NCBI RefSeq assembly: GCF_030227115.1
Contig: NZ_JASSUA010000002.1
Location: 186,001 to 250,000, forward strand
Length of the DNA stretch: 64,000 bases
From: Marinobacter sp. SS13-12
GTDB lineage: Bacteria; Pseudomonadota; Gammaproteobacteria; Pseudomonadales; Oleiphilaceae
Direction: 5' to 3'
The position numbers and the translations under genes are program-made. The notes under the pieces were generated by a model. That model had not been told where the DNA came from. It worked only from the letters and a program-made list of their open reading frames with translations, and ran no database searches. Positions 1 through 8,471 of the stretch are shown here, one piece after another. Each line of letters starts with the position of its first letter. Positions within the stretch are counted from its first letter, which is position 1.

Positions 1-541
1 CCCGGTATTCTTCGCTGGCCAGGAATTCCCGTTGCAGGTAGCGCGCTATCCGCCAGGCTTTCAGGCCACCATCAGACATGCCGATACTGGCACAGCCAAT
101 CAGGTAGTCCACATTCCGCGACACCAGGTATTCCGCCACCGATGCCCACAACAGGCTGATGGTGGCACCGTTGCGGTAGTCGGGGTGTACACAGGTACGC
201 CCGAGTTCGGCAACGGTTCCCGGAAGCCGATACAGCGAAGAAAGTTCGAATTCACCCTCGGAATAGAAGCCACCGGCCTCCAGGGCCTTGCTGTGATGAA
301 GTACTCGCGTGGTCGCTACCAGCTCGCCGGTGTTGTCGTCGGTGACGACCAGATGGTCGCAGAAGGGGTCAAACTCGTCCGCATCGATTCCGGGAACTGC
401 GGCACCCAGATCCGAACCGTACTCTTCCGAAAATACGTCATATCGCAATCTCTGCGCGGATTCGACCAGATCCGGCTGCCGGGTGATTACGGTTTTAAGT
501 CGGCGGGCCGGGCGGGATCGGCGGGCTGTCTGGGCGTTCAT
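1..541 (-). CDS. GNAT-type N-acyltransferase, OlsB-like (partial at window edge)
   Basis: The reading frame is open to the left edge, so only the first 180 codons are present. It belongs to the acetyltransferase group that includes ornithine N-acyltransferase OlsB and acyl-homoserine-lactone synthases. Visible landmarks are LRYDVFSEEYG near residue 33, the D-HLVV-D core strand, GELVATTRVL, and ELGRTCVHPDYR followed by a helix and a GCASI strand. In OlsB-type enzymes this fold moves an acyl chain from acyl-ACP to ornithine, the first step of ornithine-lipid synthesis in the inner membrane. The start at 541 has AGAGG just upstream; an in-frame ATG at 595 lacks a Shine-Dalgarno. It diverges from the rstA-like gene. 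Family assignment is fairly sure, exact substrate is inference. Confidence 0.8.
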   Translation of the reverse strand, partial: MNAQTARRSRPARRLKTVITRQPDLVESAQRLRYDVFSEEYGSDLGAAVPGIDADEFDPFCDHLVVTDDNTGELVATTRVLHHSKALEAGGFYSEGEFELSSLYRLPGTVAELGRTCVHPDYRNGATISLLWASVAEYLVSRNVDYLIGCASIGMSDGGLKAWRIARYLQREFLASEEYR

Positions 542-840
542 GGCTATGCCTCTTTGTGTCCTCTTTTGGACAAGGCTATGAATTCGGTGTGACATCGAAA
601 TGAACCGCGGGTGACAACTTTGTGACACCGGCCGGGGCAGGAACTGGACTGTGACGTTTGTCACGGGCTGTAACGAACCGGCGCTTCCATGTATATTTCT
701 GAATAGCATGTATAATTGCTGTTACAGGAGGTAGCCTGTATTGTCAGTTACATGGCAGATCTTCTGACATACGATTCTTCTCCGTCCAGGTGGGGTGAAC
801 CTGGCCGGAAGCTTCAGAAACCGGAAAAACAAAATCAGAG
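542..840. promoter_or_regulatory. Divergent regulatory region of the olsB-like gene and rstA
   Basis: This 299-base gap between divergent genes is rich in short repeats. GTGAC occurs at 611, 622 and 651, and GTGAC-GTTT-GTCAC forms a perfect inverted repeat at 651-664. TGTAAC is at 669-674; GTTACA is at 721-726 and 747-752. CATGTATA is repeated at 688-695 and 708-715. A TATAAT hexamer lies at 711-716, with no good -35 box at 688-693. E. coli RstA binds a TACATNTNGTTACA-type box, and TGTATAATTGCTGTTACA and TGTATTGTCAGTTACA resemble it. Autoregulation, and possibly control of the divergent acyltransferase, is inference. Confidence 0.4.
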
Positions 841-1578
841 ATGGACGGCGTGGAACAGACGAACGAAAGTTGGCGGATTCTTATAGTCGAAGATGATGAG
901 AGACTGGCGGAGCTGACCAGGGAGTATCTGGAAAGCAATGGTCTGACGGTCGCTCTTGAAACTCACGGTGGCAAAGCGGTAGAGCGTATCCGTCAGGAGC
1001 AGCCTGATCTGGTCGTGCTTGACCTGATGTTGCCCGGCGAAGACGGGCTTTCGATCTGCCGGCGTGCCCGGCCATTCTATCCCGGCCCCATCATCATGCT
1101 CACTGCCCGCACGGATGACCTTGACCAGGTGCTCGGCCTGGAAATGGGAGCCGATGATTACATTGGCAAACCGGTTCAGCCCAGGGTATTGCTGGCAAGA
1201 ATCCGTGCCCTGCTGCGGCGAGTCACCGAAAACAGTTCGGCGGCTGCCGAAGAGGGCAGTGGCGAGGAACCTGTCAGGTTGCAGTTCAATGACCTGATTG
1301 TCGATCGCTCCATGCGCGAGGCGTGGCTGAACGATGACAGCATTGATTTGACCAGTGCAGAGTTTGACCTTCTGTGGCTGCTGGCCAGTAACGCCGGCCG
1401 CGTTCTCAGCCGTGAGGAGATTTTTACCGCGCTGAGAGGGATCGAGTACGATGGCCAGGACCGTTCGATCGACGTCCGGGTTTCGCGGATACGGCCAAAA
1501 ATTGGTGATGATCCCATTCATCCGAGGCGCATCAAAACCGTACGCAGCAAAGGCTATCTGTTCGTAAAGGAAGCCTGA
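841..1578 (+). CDS. rstA: OmpR-family response regulator, RstA-like
   Basis: A 245-residue DNA-binding response regulator. The receiver domain (about residues 10-125) shows the acidic pair in VEDDE, the phospho-acceptor Asp61 in VLDLMLPGEDGL and the conserved Lys in GKPVQPRVL. A winged-helix output domain fills the C-terminal half (LTSAEFDLLWLLA, RSIDVRVSRIRPKIGDDP, VRSKGYLF). The partner kinase starts 58 bases downstream and resembles E. coli RstB, which is why I use the rst name; a generic OmpR-class label would be safer if the orthology fails. Shine-Dalgarno is weak. The upstream region has GTTACA/TGTAAC elements suggesting autoregulation. Confidence 0.8.
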   Translation: MDGVEQTNESWRILIVEDDERLAELTREYLESNGLTVALETHGGKAVERIRQEQPDLVVLDLMLPGEDGLSICRRARPFYPGPIIMLTARTDDLDQVLGLEMGADDYIGKPVQPRVLLARIRALLRRVTENSSAAAEEGSGEEPVRLQFNDLIVDRSMREAWLNDDSIDLTSAEFDLLWLLASNAGRVLSREEIFTALRGIEYDGQDRSIDVRVSRIRPKIGDDPIHPRRIKTVRSKGYLFVKEA

Positions 1579-1636
1579 CTGTTCAGTCTCTGGCGCTGGC
1601 CCGTTCGGGCCGGCGTTCATTGCCAGGGTTATCGCA

Positions 1637-3211
1637 ATGCCCCTCAAGTTTTTTCTCAAGCTTTATGCCCGCCTGATTGGCCTGACCTTTCTGATTCTCC
1701 TGCTTTGTGCCGCACTTTTTCTGGGTGTGAATTCTGTACGGGAGCAGTTCTGGCAGGAACGGTTTTCGGGGTCTTTGCTGCACTGGATCGCAGCTACTCC
1801 CTATCCGGAACAGCAATACCACTGGCTTGAGTCATTTTATGATCTCCGGGTAACCCCTCCCGGTGACCTGCCGTTCTCTGAGGTTATTATGGAGCGGCTT
1901 GCCTATGGCCAGGTGGTGGCGCTGGAAACCAGCATTGGTCAGCAGGTAATGATTCAGGATGGTCAGGGCCGAATTCTCGACCTGCGATTCCGGGATATCT
2001 ACAGCGATGTTGCCGAGGCAACGGCCCTGATTGCCCGCATCCACCTTGACGACATGCCGGCAGAAGGCCGGGAAGACGCCATGGTGCAGATCTCTGAAGC
2101 GCTGGCGGTGGAAATGGACCCTGTTCAGGATCAGTCAAAACTCCCTGATTCGGACGTTCTCGAGCGTGTTTCCGAGCGAGGCATCTCGCTCTATCATCAC
2201 CCCTCGCAGGACCGGGCTCATGTGCTTCTTCGCCTCGACGATGGCACCCTGGTGGATCTGGCAATGCCGTCGCCGTTCAATCCCTGGGCCTGGCCAGTAG
2301 TGCTGCTGCTACTGGTCGTAGCGGGCAGTGTACTGGCGTTGGCGCTTTATCTCGCCCTGAGGGATGTAGACAGCAACCTCCGCGCCGTGGAGTCCGTCGC
2401 CATCCGCATTGCCCGTGGCGAAATGGGTGCTCGAGTCGATGCCGGCGACAGCCGTCTGGTTTCCCGGTTGGCGGCAGCCTTCAACAGCATGGCGGAGCAT
2501 ATCCAGAGGTTGGTGGGCGTGCAGCGGGAAATGATCCATGCGGTGTCCCACGAATTGAGAACGCCGGTGGCGCGCATTCGTTTTGGCGTCCAGATGATTG
2601 AGAGTGCCAGCAGTCCGGAAGCGTTGCAGAAACAGCTCGACGGCATCGATGGTGATATCCAGGAACTGGATGAGCTGATTGACGAGATACTGACCTACGC
2701 GCGGCTGGAGCAGGGCGGGCCGGTCTTCGCCCTACAGGAAACATCGGTGTCGGACATCGTTCGCCAGGTGGTGAGCGAGCAGCAGATGACCCGCCCTGAG
2801 TACAGCATTGAGGCGGATATCGACGAAGAGTCAGAACGCTGGTCGCTGTCGGATGTAGAACCCCGGTACCTGCATCGGGCGGTTCAGAACCTGGTAGGGA
2901 ATGCCGCTCGTTATGCCACGCGGAATGTCAGGGTCCACTGCCAGTTTGATGAGGATAATTGCCGTATCGATGTCGAGGACGACGGCCCCGGCATTCCGGA
3001 GGAGGACTGGGAGAAGGTGTTTACGGCCTTTGCCCGGCTTGATGACAGCCGCACCCGGACGTCCGGTGGTTATGGTCTTGGCCTGTCCATTGTGAGAAGA
3101 ATTCTGTACTGGCACGGCGGCCAGGCATTTGTCAGCCGCAGTGACGAGTTGGGCGGTGCCCGATTCAGCCTGGTATGGCCCCGCAAGAAGCCGACCGAAC
3201 ACAGCCTGTGA
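1637..3211 (+). CDS. rstB: Sensor histidine kinase, RstB-like
   Basis: A 524-residue membrane sensor kinase paired with the preceding regulator. There is a transmembrane helix at about residues 13-32, a periplasmic sensor segment, and a second helix at about 219-240. HAMP, HisKA and HATPase domains follow, with the phospho-His at 305 in AVSHELRTPVARIRFG. N-box NLVGNAARYA and G-boxes DDGPGIPEEDW and GGYGLGLSIV complete the ATPase. The periplasmic SFYDLRVTPP and MERLAYGQVVAL stretches and the final GGARFSLVWP resemble E. coli RstB as I remember it. The sensor domain is longer than in RstB (524 versus about 433 residues overall). A strong terminator follows at 3371-3396. Confidence 0.8.
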   Translation: MPLKFFLKLYARLIGLTFLILLLCAALFLGVNSVREQFWQERFSGSLLHWIAATPYPEQQYHWLESFYDLRVTPPGDLPFSEVIMERLAYGQVVALETSIGQQVMIQDGQGRILDLRFRDIYSDVAEATALIARIHLDDMPAEGREDAMVQISEALAVEMDPVQDQSKLPDSDVLERVSERGISLYHHPSQDRAHVLLRLDDGTLVDLAMPSPFNPWAWPVVLLLLVVAGSVLALALYLALRDVDSNLRAVESVAIRIARGEMGARVDAGDSRLVSRLAAAFNSMAEHIQRLVGVQREMIHAVSHELRTPVARIRFGVQMIESASSPEALQKQLDGIDGDIQELDELIDEILTYARLEQGGPVFALQETSVSDIVRQVVSEQQMTRPEYSIEADIDEESERWSLSDVEPRYLHRAVQNLVGNAARYATRNVRVHCQFDEDNCRIDVEDDGPGIPEEDWEKVFTAFARLDDSRTRTSGGYGLGLSIVRRILYWHGGQAFVSRSDELGGARFSLVWPRKKPTEHSL

Positions 3212-3522
3212 CCGGTTTTGTGACGGGTTTCTCGGCGCCTAACCGGATGTAACAAACCAGCAACACAACCACAACTGACGCCCAGGGTGATCAGCGGGAT
3301 ACTGATCGTGTAAGGGATGACTTTTGAGGTTGCAGTTCTTACGAACTTTCCTTGTTTCATTCGTCATTTGAGGGCCGGTTTTCCGGCCCTTTTTTTATGG
3401 TTGTTTTCCCTGTTATTTTCTCCGTCTCCATGGTGTTCTGCCCATAGCGTTCTCCCCGATCCTTTGAGAAGATTGCTGCATTCAACAAGAATGATGCTGA
3501 TCAATCTGAAAGGACGCCTGAA
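3212..3522. other. rstB-glpK intergenic region
   Basis: This 311-base gap holds a rho-independent terminator at 3371-3396 and, after it, about 125 bases of leader for glpK with an AGGA Shine-Dalgarno before the start. TGTGACGGG and ATGTAACAAACC motifs at about 3220-3255 echo the GTGAC/TGTAAC elements upstream of rstA. No coding potential or RNA gene is evident. Confidence 0.5.
3371..3396 (+). terminator. Rho-independent terminator downstream of rstB
   Basis: A perfect 8-bp stem AGGGCCGG/CCGGCCCT with a TTTT loop is followed by a run of T. It lies 160 bases past the rstB stop and separates the two-component operon from glpK. Confidence 0.85.
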
Positions 3523-5004
3523 ATGACCCAGTACCTGCTCGCCATCGACCAGGGGACCACCAGCTCCCGCGCCATTGTATTCGACGCATCCGGCACCTCT
3601 GTCGCTACCGCACAACAGGAATTTCACCAGTATTTCCCCAAAGACGGCCAGGTTGAGCATGACGCCCGGGAAATCTGGGACAGCACCCTGTCGGTCTGCC
3701 GAAAAGCGCTCAAAGAGTCGGGCGTTGATGCCTCGGAGCTGGCGGGTATCGGCATCACCAACCAGCGTGAAACCACCGTCATCTGGGACCGGAAAACCGG
3801 TGAACCCATTCATCACGCCATTGTCTGGCAGGATCGCCGCACGGCATCTGTCTGTGCAAAACTCAAATCCGATGGTCATGAAAACACCGTGGTTGATCGC
3901 ACCGGCCTGCTAATTGACCCCTATTTTTCAGCCACCAAGATTGCCTGGATTCTGGATCACGTTGAGGGGGCGAGAGCCAGAGCTGATGCCGGGGAACTCG
4001 CCTTCGGCACCGTTGACAGCTGGCTGCTGTGGAATCTTACCAATGGCCGCTCGCACCGCACCGATGCCACCAACGCCTCCCGCACCGCACTGTTCAATAT
4101 TCACGAGCAGCAATGGGATGGGGAATTGCTGGCGCTGTTTCGGGTTCCCCCGGCGTTGCTGCCGGAGGTGCTCGATTCCGCGGCGGACTTCGGCGTCACC
4201 GATGAACACTGGCTGGGTGCCCCCGTGCAGGTAGCGGGTATTGCCGGTGACCAGCATGCGGCACTGGTAGGCCAGGCGTGCTTTGAGCCTGGCATGGCGA
4301 AAAGCACCTACGGAACCGGCTGCTTCCTGATGCTGAACACCGGAGAGAAAGCACTGCGTTCGGAGAACCGGCTGTTGACAACCATGGCCTATCGCCTCAA
4401 TGGCAAGCCCTGCTATGCCATGGAAGGCAGCATATTTGTTGCCGGGGCTGCCATGCAATGGTTGCGTGACGGGCTTCGGCTGATCAAGCACGCCAGTGAG
4501 TCCTCTGCCCATGCGGCTGAGGTGGGCGTGGACAATCCGGTCTACCTGGTGCCGGCGTTCACCGGGCTTGGCGCACCCCACTGGGACCCCCATGCCCGCG
4601 GTGCGATTATGGGACTGACCCGGGATACCGGTATCGCCGAAATTGTTACCGCTGGCCTGCAATCCGTGTGCTATCAGACCAAGGATCTGATACGGGCAAT
4701 CCTGAACGATGGCGCGTCCCTGCAGGCATTGCGAGTGGATGGCGGTATGGTGGTGAATGACTGGGTGATGCAGTTTCTGGCGGACATTCTCAACGTCTCG
4801 GTGGACCGCCCCAGGGTAACGGAAACCACAGCCCTGGGGGCAGCTTACCTGGCTGGCCTGCAAACCGGCGTGTACCAGAGTCTGGAGGAGATAGCGCAGT
4901 TGTGGGAGCGGGAACGCCGTTTTGAGCCGGAGATGCGGCCGGCCCTGAGGGAGAAACTCTATGCCGGATGGCTGGACTCGGTTGAGCGGATCTGTAATAA
5001 CTGA
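3523..5004 (+). CDS. glpK: Glycerol kinase
   Basis: A 493-residue FGGY-family carbohydrate kinase that phosphorylates glycerol to sn-glycerol 3-phosphate in the cytoplasm. The N-terminal phosphate-binding motif [12 protein letters not shown] sits at residues 9-20. [12 protein letters not shown], the [12 protein letters not shown] stretch and the C-terminal [12 protein letters not shown] and [14 protein letters not shown] are typical of GlpK, and length matches the family. AGGA precedes the ATG. No glpF, glpD or glpR lies alongside, so the rest of the glycerol pathway must be elsewhere. The stop codon falls inside a hairpin shared with the convergent ABC gene. Confidence 0.95.
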   Translation: MTQYLLAIDQGTTSSRAIVFDASGTSVATAQQEFHQYFPKDGQVEHDAREIWDSTLSVCRKALKESGVDASELAGIGITNQRETTVIWDRKTGEPIHHAIVWQDRRTASVCAKLKSDGHENTVVDRTGLLIDPYFSATKIAWILDHVEGARARADAGELAFGTVDSWLLWNLTNGRSHRTDATNASRTALFNIHEQQWDGELLALFRVPPALLPEVLDSAADFGVTDEHWLGAPVQVAGIAGDQHAALVGQACFEPGMAKSTYGTGCFLMLNTGEKALRSENRLLTTMAYRLNGKPCYAMEGSIFVAGAAMQWLRDGLRLIKHASESSAHAAEVGVDNPVYLVPAFTGLGAPHWDPHARGAIMGLTRDTGIAEIVTAGLQSVCYQTKDLIRAILNDGASLQALRVDGGMVVNDWVMQFLADILNVSVDRPRVTETTALGAAYLAGLQTGVYQSLEEIAQLWERERRFEPEMRPALREKLYAGWLDSVERICNN

Positions 5005-5028
5005 ATCGGTGAAGCTTTCCCGGTTCAG
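5001..5028. terminator. Candidate bidirectional hairpin between glpK and the ABC gene
   Basis: CTGAATCGG and CCGGTTCAG can pair over 9 bp (one G-T wobble) around a 10-nt loop. It spans both stop codons of the convergent pair. There is no clear T-run, so termination function is inference. Confidence 0.35.
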
Positions 5029-6095
5029 GCTCGCTCGAATGCGATCAGGTGGTCGGCTTCCACCCGCACCGGTACATGTTCGCCCAGATAGAAATCCAGG
5101 TGGCTGCGGAACAGCGCTTCGAATTCGGTGTCTTCCGAGCAGCGGAAGCGATAGAGGGTTGAGGTACCGGCAAAGGTCTTTTCCACAACCCGGGGTTTCA
5201 GGTCCGACTCTGCGTCGTAAACAATGTCATCCGGCCGGATCAGCACATCCACCAGCGTGCCTGCCTTCCACTTGTAGGCCCGGTTGCCGCGTATAACCCC
5301 GAGCTCAGAGTCGATCGTATCCGGCCCCAAGGTCTTGCCCGGTATGAACCCACCCTGGCCGACAAAGCCTGCCACAAAGCGATTGGCGGGCTCATGGTAC
5401 AGGTTGTAGGGCACATCCCACTGCTGGATGCCACCATCCTTGAGGACCGCCACCTGATCACACATGGCAAACGCTTCCTGCTGGTCATGGGTAACCAGGA
5501 TGGCACTGATGCCGAGGGTCTTGAGAATTTCCCGGACGTCCAGGCTGAGCCGGCGGCGAAGGTCTGCGTCCAGGTTCGAAAATGGCTCGTCCAGAAGGAT
5601 CAGCGTGGGCTCCGGGGCCAGCGCCCGGGCAAGCGCCACACGCTGCTGTTGGCCGCCGGACAGTTCATGGGGATAACTCCCCGCGAGATCCTGAAGGTGA
5701 ACCAGTTGCAGCAGTTCCATGACCTTCTGGCGTTTTTCTTTCCGATCTTCGCTACGCAGGCCAAATCCGACATTTTCAGCAATCGTCAGATGCGGAAACA
5801 GCGCATAGTCCTGGAATACCATGCCGATTCGACGCTTTTCCGGTGCCAGGGTCCGGCCGGGAAGGCTGATGGAGCTGGACTGCAGGCGGATCTCACCGGT
5901 ATTGATGGGCAGGAACCCCGCCAGGGCTCGCAGGATGGTGCTTTTGCCGCAGCCACTGGGGCCAAGCAGGCAGCCGATGTCGCCGTGGCTGAGGGCAAAG
6001 CTGACGTCTTTCACGACAGAGGTGCCGCCATATCCACAGGACAGGTTGTTTACTTCCAGCAGCCAGTCAGCGGGCTGTACCAGGCTTTCAGTCAT
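5025..6095 (-). CDS. ABC transporter ATP-binding protein, FbpC/PotA-like
   Basis: A 356-residue ATPase of the iron(III)/polyamine/sulfate importer class. Walker A GPSGCGKST lies at 45-53, the Q-loop in GMVFQDYALFPHLT near 95, signature LSGGQQQR at 145-152, Walker B LILLDEP at 165-171 and the switch His at 203. A C-terminal regulatory (TOBE-like) domain fills residues 240-356 with DVLIRPDDIVYD. It starts only 4 bases after the argF stop, so the two are probably cotranscribed. No permease or binding-protein gene is nearby, so it either works with a remote transporter or is an orphan. Iron specificity is a guess from overall resemblance. Confidence 0.85.
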   Translation of the reverse strand: MTESLVQPADWLLEVNNLSCGYGGTSVVKDVSFALSHGDIGCLLGPSGCGKSTILRALAGFLPINTGEIRLQSSSISLPGRTLAPEKRRIGMVFQDYALFPHLTIAENVGFGLRSEDRKEKRQKVMELLQLVHLQDLAGSYPHELSGGQQQRVALARALAPEPTLILLDEPFSNLDADLRRRLSLDVREILKTLGISAILVTHDQQEAFAMCDQVAVLKDGGIQQWDVPYNLYHEPANRFVAGFVGQGGFIPGKTLGPDTIDSELGVIRGNRAYKWKAGTLVDVLIRPDDIVYDAESDLKPRVVEKTFAGTSTLYRFRCSEDTEFEALFRSHLDFYLGEHVPVRVEADHLIAFERA

Positions 6096-6099
6096 CCAG

Positions 6100-7014
6100 T
6101 CAGTCCAGTCGATTGAGAATCAGGAACTCGAGCAGTGCTTTCTGTGCATGCAGACGGTTTTCGGCTTCGTTCCAGACCACGGAGCGGGGATGCTCCATCA
6201 TGTCTGCGGAGATCTCCTCACCGCGATGGGCAGGCAGGCAATGCATGAACAAGGCGTCCTTGTCCGCCAGGTTCATCAGTTCAGGATTGATCTGATAACT
6301 GCGGAAGGCCTTTTCCCGCGCTTTCTGCTCATCCTCCTGGCCCATGGAGGCCCAGACATCAGTGACCAACAGGTCAGCCCCTTTGGCGGCCTCAGCCGGA
6401 TCGCGAACAATGGAGACATGCTGCCCCTGGCCTTCGATCAGCCTGTTGTCGGGCTCATAACCTTCCGGGCAGGCCACGCGAAGGTTGAATCCGAACTGTG
6501 CGGCCGCATTGATATAGGACTGGCACATGTTATTGCCGTCGCCGATCCAGGCTACGGTGCCGCCGCGTATGCTGCCGCGATGTTCACGGTAGGTCTGCAT
6601 GTCAGCCAGCAGCTGGCAGGGGTGGAAGTCGTCTGTGAGCGCATTGATGACGGGAGCTCTCGATGCTGCCGCAAACTTCTCAACAGTGCTGTGGGCGAAG
6701 GTTCGGATCATCACCGCGTCCACCATGCTGGAAATTACAATGGCAGAATCTTCAATGGGCTCTCCCCGGCCGAGCTGGGTGTCCCGGGGAGACAGGAACA
6801 GCGCAGCGCCACCGAGTTGTGTCATGCCAGCTTCAAAGGAAACCCGGGTGCGGGTCGAGGATTTCTCGAAGATCATGGCCAGAACACGGTTCTTCAGGGT
6901 TTCCCGAAAGGTTCCACCGCGCCACTCATTGCGGAGTCGGGTACCGTGATCCAGCAGTTGCTCCAGCTCGTCGGAGCTCAGGTCATTGAGTGTGAGAAAA
7001 TGTCTTGCTGCCAT
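6100..7014 (-). CDS. argF: Ornithine carbamoyltransferase
   Basis: A 304-residue cytoplasmic enzyme that joins carbamoyl phosphate and ornithine to make citrulline in arginine biosynthesis. The carbamoyl-phosphate loop STRTR is at 53-57, HPCQ at 131-134, and the ornithine/catalytic loop [10 protein letters not shown] near the C-terminus. [13 protein letters not shown] is the usual OTC signature. It diverges from grxD across a 328-base gap and is followed immediately by an ABC ATPase gene. No ArgR-type box could be convincingly placed by eye. Confidence 0.95.
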   Translation of the reverse strand: MAARHFLTLNDLSSDELEQLLDHGTRLRNEWRGGTFRETLKNRVLAMIFEKSSTRTRVSFEAGMTQLGGAALFLSPRDTQLGRGEPIEDSAIVISSMVDAVMIRTFAHSTVEKFAAASRAPVINALTDDFHPCQLLADMQTYREHRGSIRGGTVAWIGDGNNMCQSYINAAAQFGFNLRVACPEGYEPDNRLIEGQGQHVSIVRDPAEAAKGADLLVTDVWASMGQEDEQKAREKAFRSYQINPELMNLADKDALFMHCLPAHRGEEISADMMEHPRSVVWNEAENRLHAQKALLEFLILNRLD

Positions 7015-7342
7015 GCTATGGCCCTTAGTTGATCGATAACCCTGTCTCTGAATTCCGGGGCATGTTCGTGGTTACAACCGGCCCGCAGCAGTCATTGTCC
7101 TGAAACGACAATACGCCAGCAGGCGGCGAGGGCCGCACTGGCGGGATACAAAGACGGGGGTTGCCTGGCTGCCTGAAAGACAGGGGCTCAAGTCTAGCCC
7201 GTCAGGGTTCTGAAGACAACGCCACCGGCCGAGTGGTTGCGCTGGATCAAGGTCGGTGTTTGGTGCCGATGCCGGTACGTGTACAATGGGGTCAATCAGG
7301 TGGCCGCAAGGCGATCCCGTTTTCAATGAGAGGTAAGTACCC
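7015..7342. other. argF-grxD divergent intergenic region
   Basis: This 328-base gap carries no convincing gene. ATTGTC-7-GACAAT forms an inverted repeat at 7094-7112 on the argF side. On the grxD side TACAAT at 7282-7287 could be a -10 box, but its -35 region is poor. The middle part (about 7115-7260) shows nothing I can interpret. Confidence 0.4.
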
Positions 7343-7669
7343 ATGGATATCAACGAAACCATCAAGAGCCAGCTTGAGGAAAACCCCATTATCCTTTACA
7401 TGAAAGGTACTCCTCAGGCCCCACAGTGTGGCTTTTCCGCCAAAACCGTTCAGGCCCTGATGGCCTGTGGCGAGCGGTTTGCCTTCGTGAACATTCTTGA
7501 TAATCAGGAGCTGCGTGAAGGCCTGAAAGTCTACTCGAGCTGGCCGACCTATCCACAGCTTTATATCAGCGGCGAGCTCGTTGGTGGCTGCGATATCATT
7601 CTGGAAATGTCCGAGAGTGGTGAGCTGGCCGAACAGGTCAAGGCTGCTGCCAAGCAGGCTGAAGCCTGA
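7343..7669 (+). CDS. grxD: Monothiol glutaredoxin Grx4
   Basis: A 108-residue cytosolic glutaredoxin of the CGFS class, which binds and delivers [2Fe-2S] clusters as a glutathione-ligated dimer, often with BolA-type partners. The active site PQCGFS has its single cysteine at residue 29. The downstream SWPTYPQLYISGELVGGCDI stretch contains the cis-Pro TYPQ and the GGCD glutathione site. Length matches Grx4. It is monocistronic, convergent with the TonB-like gene 15 bases away. Confidence 0.95.
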   Translation: MDINETIKSQLEENPIILYMKGTPQAPQCGFSAKTVQALMACGERFAFVNILDNQELREGLKVYSSWPTYPQLYISGELVGGCDIILEMSESGELAEQVKAAAKQAEA

Positions 7670-7684
7670 GATAGATAACCGCTT

Positions 7685-8461
7685 TTACAGGCGTTCCGGG
7701 GTGAAAATCAGTTCAACCCGGAAACGCTTCCTTCCTGAATGTTCCTCTGGTGGCTCCGGGTAGGGGCTGGCAAGCAGTGCAGCCTGATAAACAGCCCTGT
7801 CGATCTCCCGGAAGCCCGTTGACCGGGTCACCTTCGCGCTGGTCAGCGCGCCACTTCCCATTAGCTGCAGTTCCAGTTCCATGGCAACCGGCTCCGCAAC
7901 ACGGTGGCTTGATGGAACCGGGCGTTTGTCCAGTTCGCTGCCAACCCGGGCTGCCAGGCTCACCAGGTAGGGATCGGTCTGCTCTGGCGAACGGCTGACC
8001 TGTGTTATCGGCTTCGGTTCTGTCTCAGGGGTTACCTCCGGGGTGCCTGCGGCTGAAGCAACGGAATCGCGAGAAGGTGCGGATTGTTCCGGGGGCTGGT
8101 CAGAGGTCTGTTCCCGGGAAGGAGAGCGTGAAGGTTCCCCGGCGGCGCGGACCTGCTTGCCGGGAGAGTTCAGGGTGACAATGTCGGGCCGGATAGCGGG
8201 TCGTGAGTTAGCCGCTACTGGCGCGGCACGTGCCGGTTGATTTTCACTCGTTTGTGCCGCCGCACTGGCTGCGGTTTCGGACGAGGGCTCGCTGCCGGGG
8301 CTCACCAGCTCCACCCGCACGGTCCGGCGATGGGATTCCGTCTCCGGGGGCGTGAAAGGCAGCGCTGACATCACCAGGGTATGGAGTAGCAAGGCAATCG
8401 ATATTGCGAGGGTAATCCGGTATTTGCCCGGAAGACCGGTAACACTGCCATACTCCAGCAT
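7685..8461 (-). CDS. TonB-family C-terminal domain protein
   Basis: A 258-residue protein with the layout of an energy transducer: one N-terminal membrane helix (residues about 16-36, ITLAISIALLLHTLVMSA), a long Pro/Ser/Glu-rich periplasmic linker (about 45-165), and a C-terminal TonB-like domain (about 170-258, with SAKVTRSTGFREIDRAV and RKRFRVELIFTP). I start it at the ATG at 8461, 10 bases after the stop of the DUF1631 gene; an upstream in-frame ATG at 8524 would overlap that gene. No exbB/exbD genes lie nearby. TonB-domain proteins of this type can drive outer-membrane uptake or act in envelope tethering; the role here is unknown. Confidence 0.75.
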   Translation of the reverse strand: MLEYGSVTGLPGKYRITLAISIALLLHTLVMSALPFTPPETESHRRTVRVELVSPGSEPSSETAASAAAQTSENQPARAAPVAANSRPAIRPDIVTLNSPGKQVRAAGEPSRSPSREQTSDQPPEQSAPSRDSVASAAGTPEVTPETEPKPITQVSRSPEQTDPYLVSLAARVGSELDKRPVPSSHRVAEPVAMELELQLMGSGALTSAKVTRSTGFREIDRAVYQAALLASPYPEPPEEHSGRKRFRVELIFTPERL

Positions 8462-8471
8462 TGACGCCAGC

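Noticed and set aside
32..592. 186-codon plus-strand frame at the left edge
   Set aside because: The minus strand encodes a recognisable GNAT acyltransferase over the same bases; the plus frame is its shadow.
651..664. CRP-type operator at the GTGAC-GTTT-GTCAC palindrome
   Set aside because: The spacer is 4 bases; a CRP site needs TGTGA-N6-TCACA, so the half-sites are not correctly placed.
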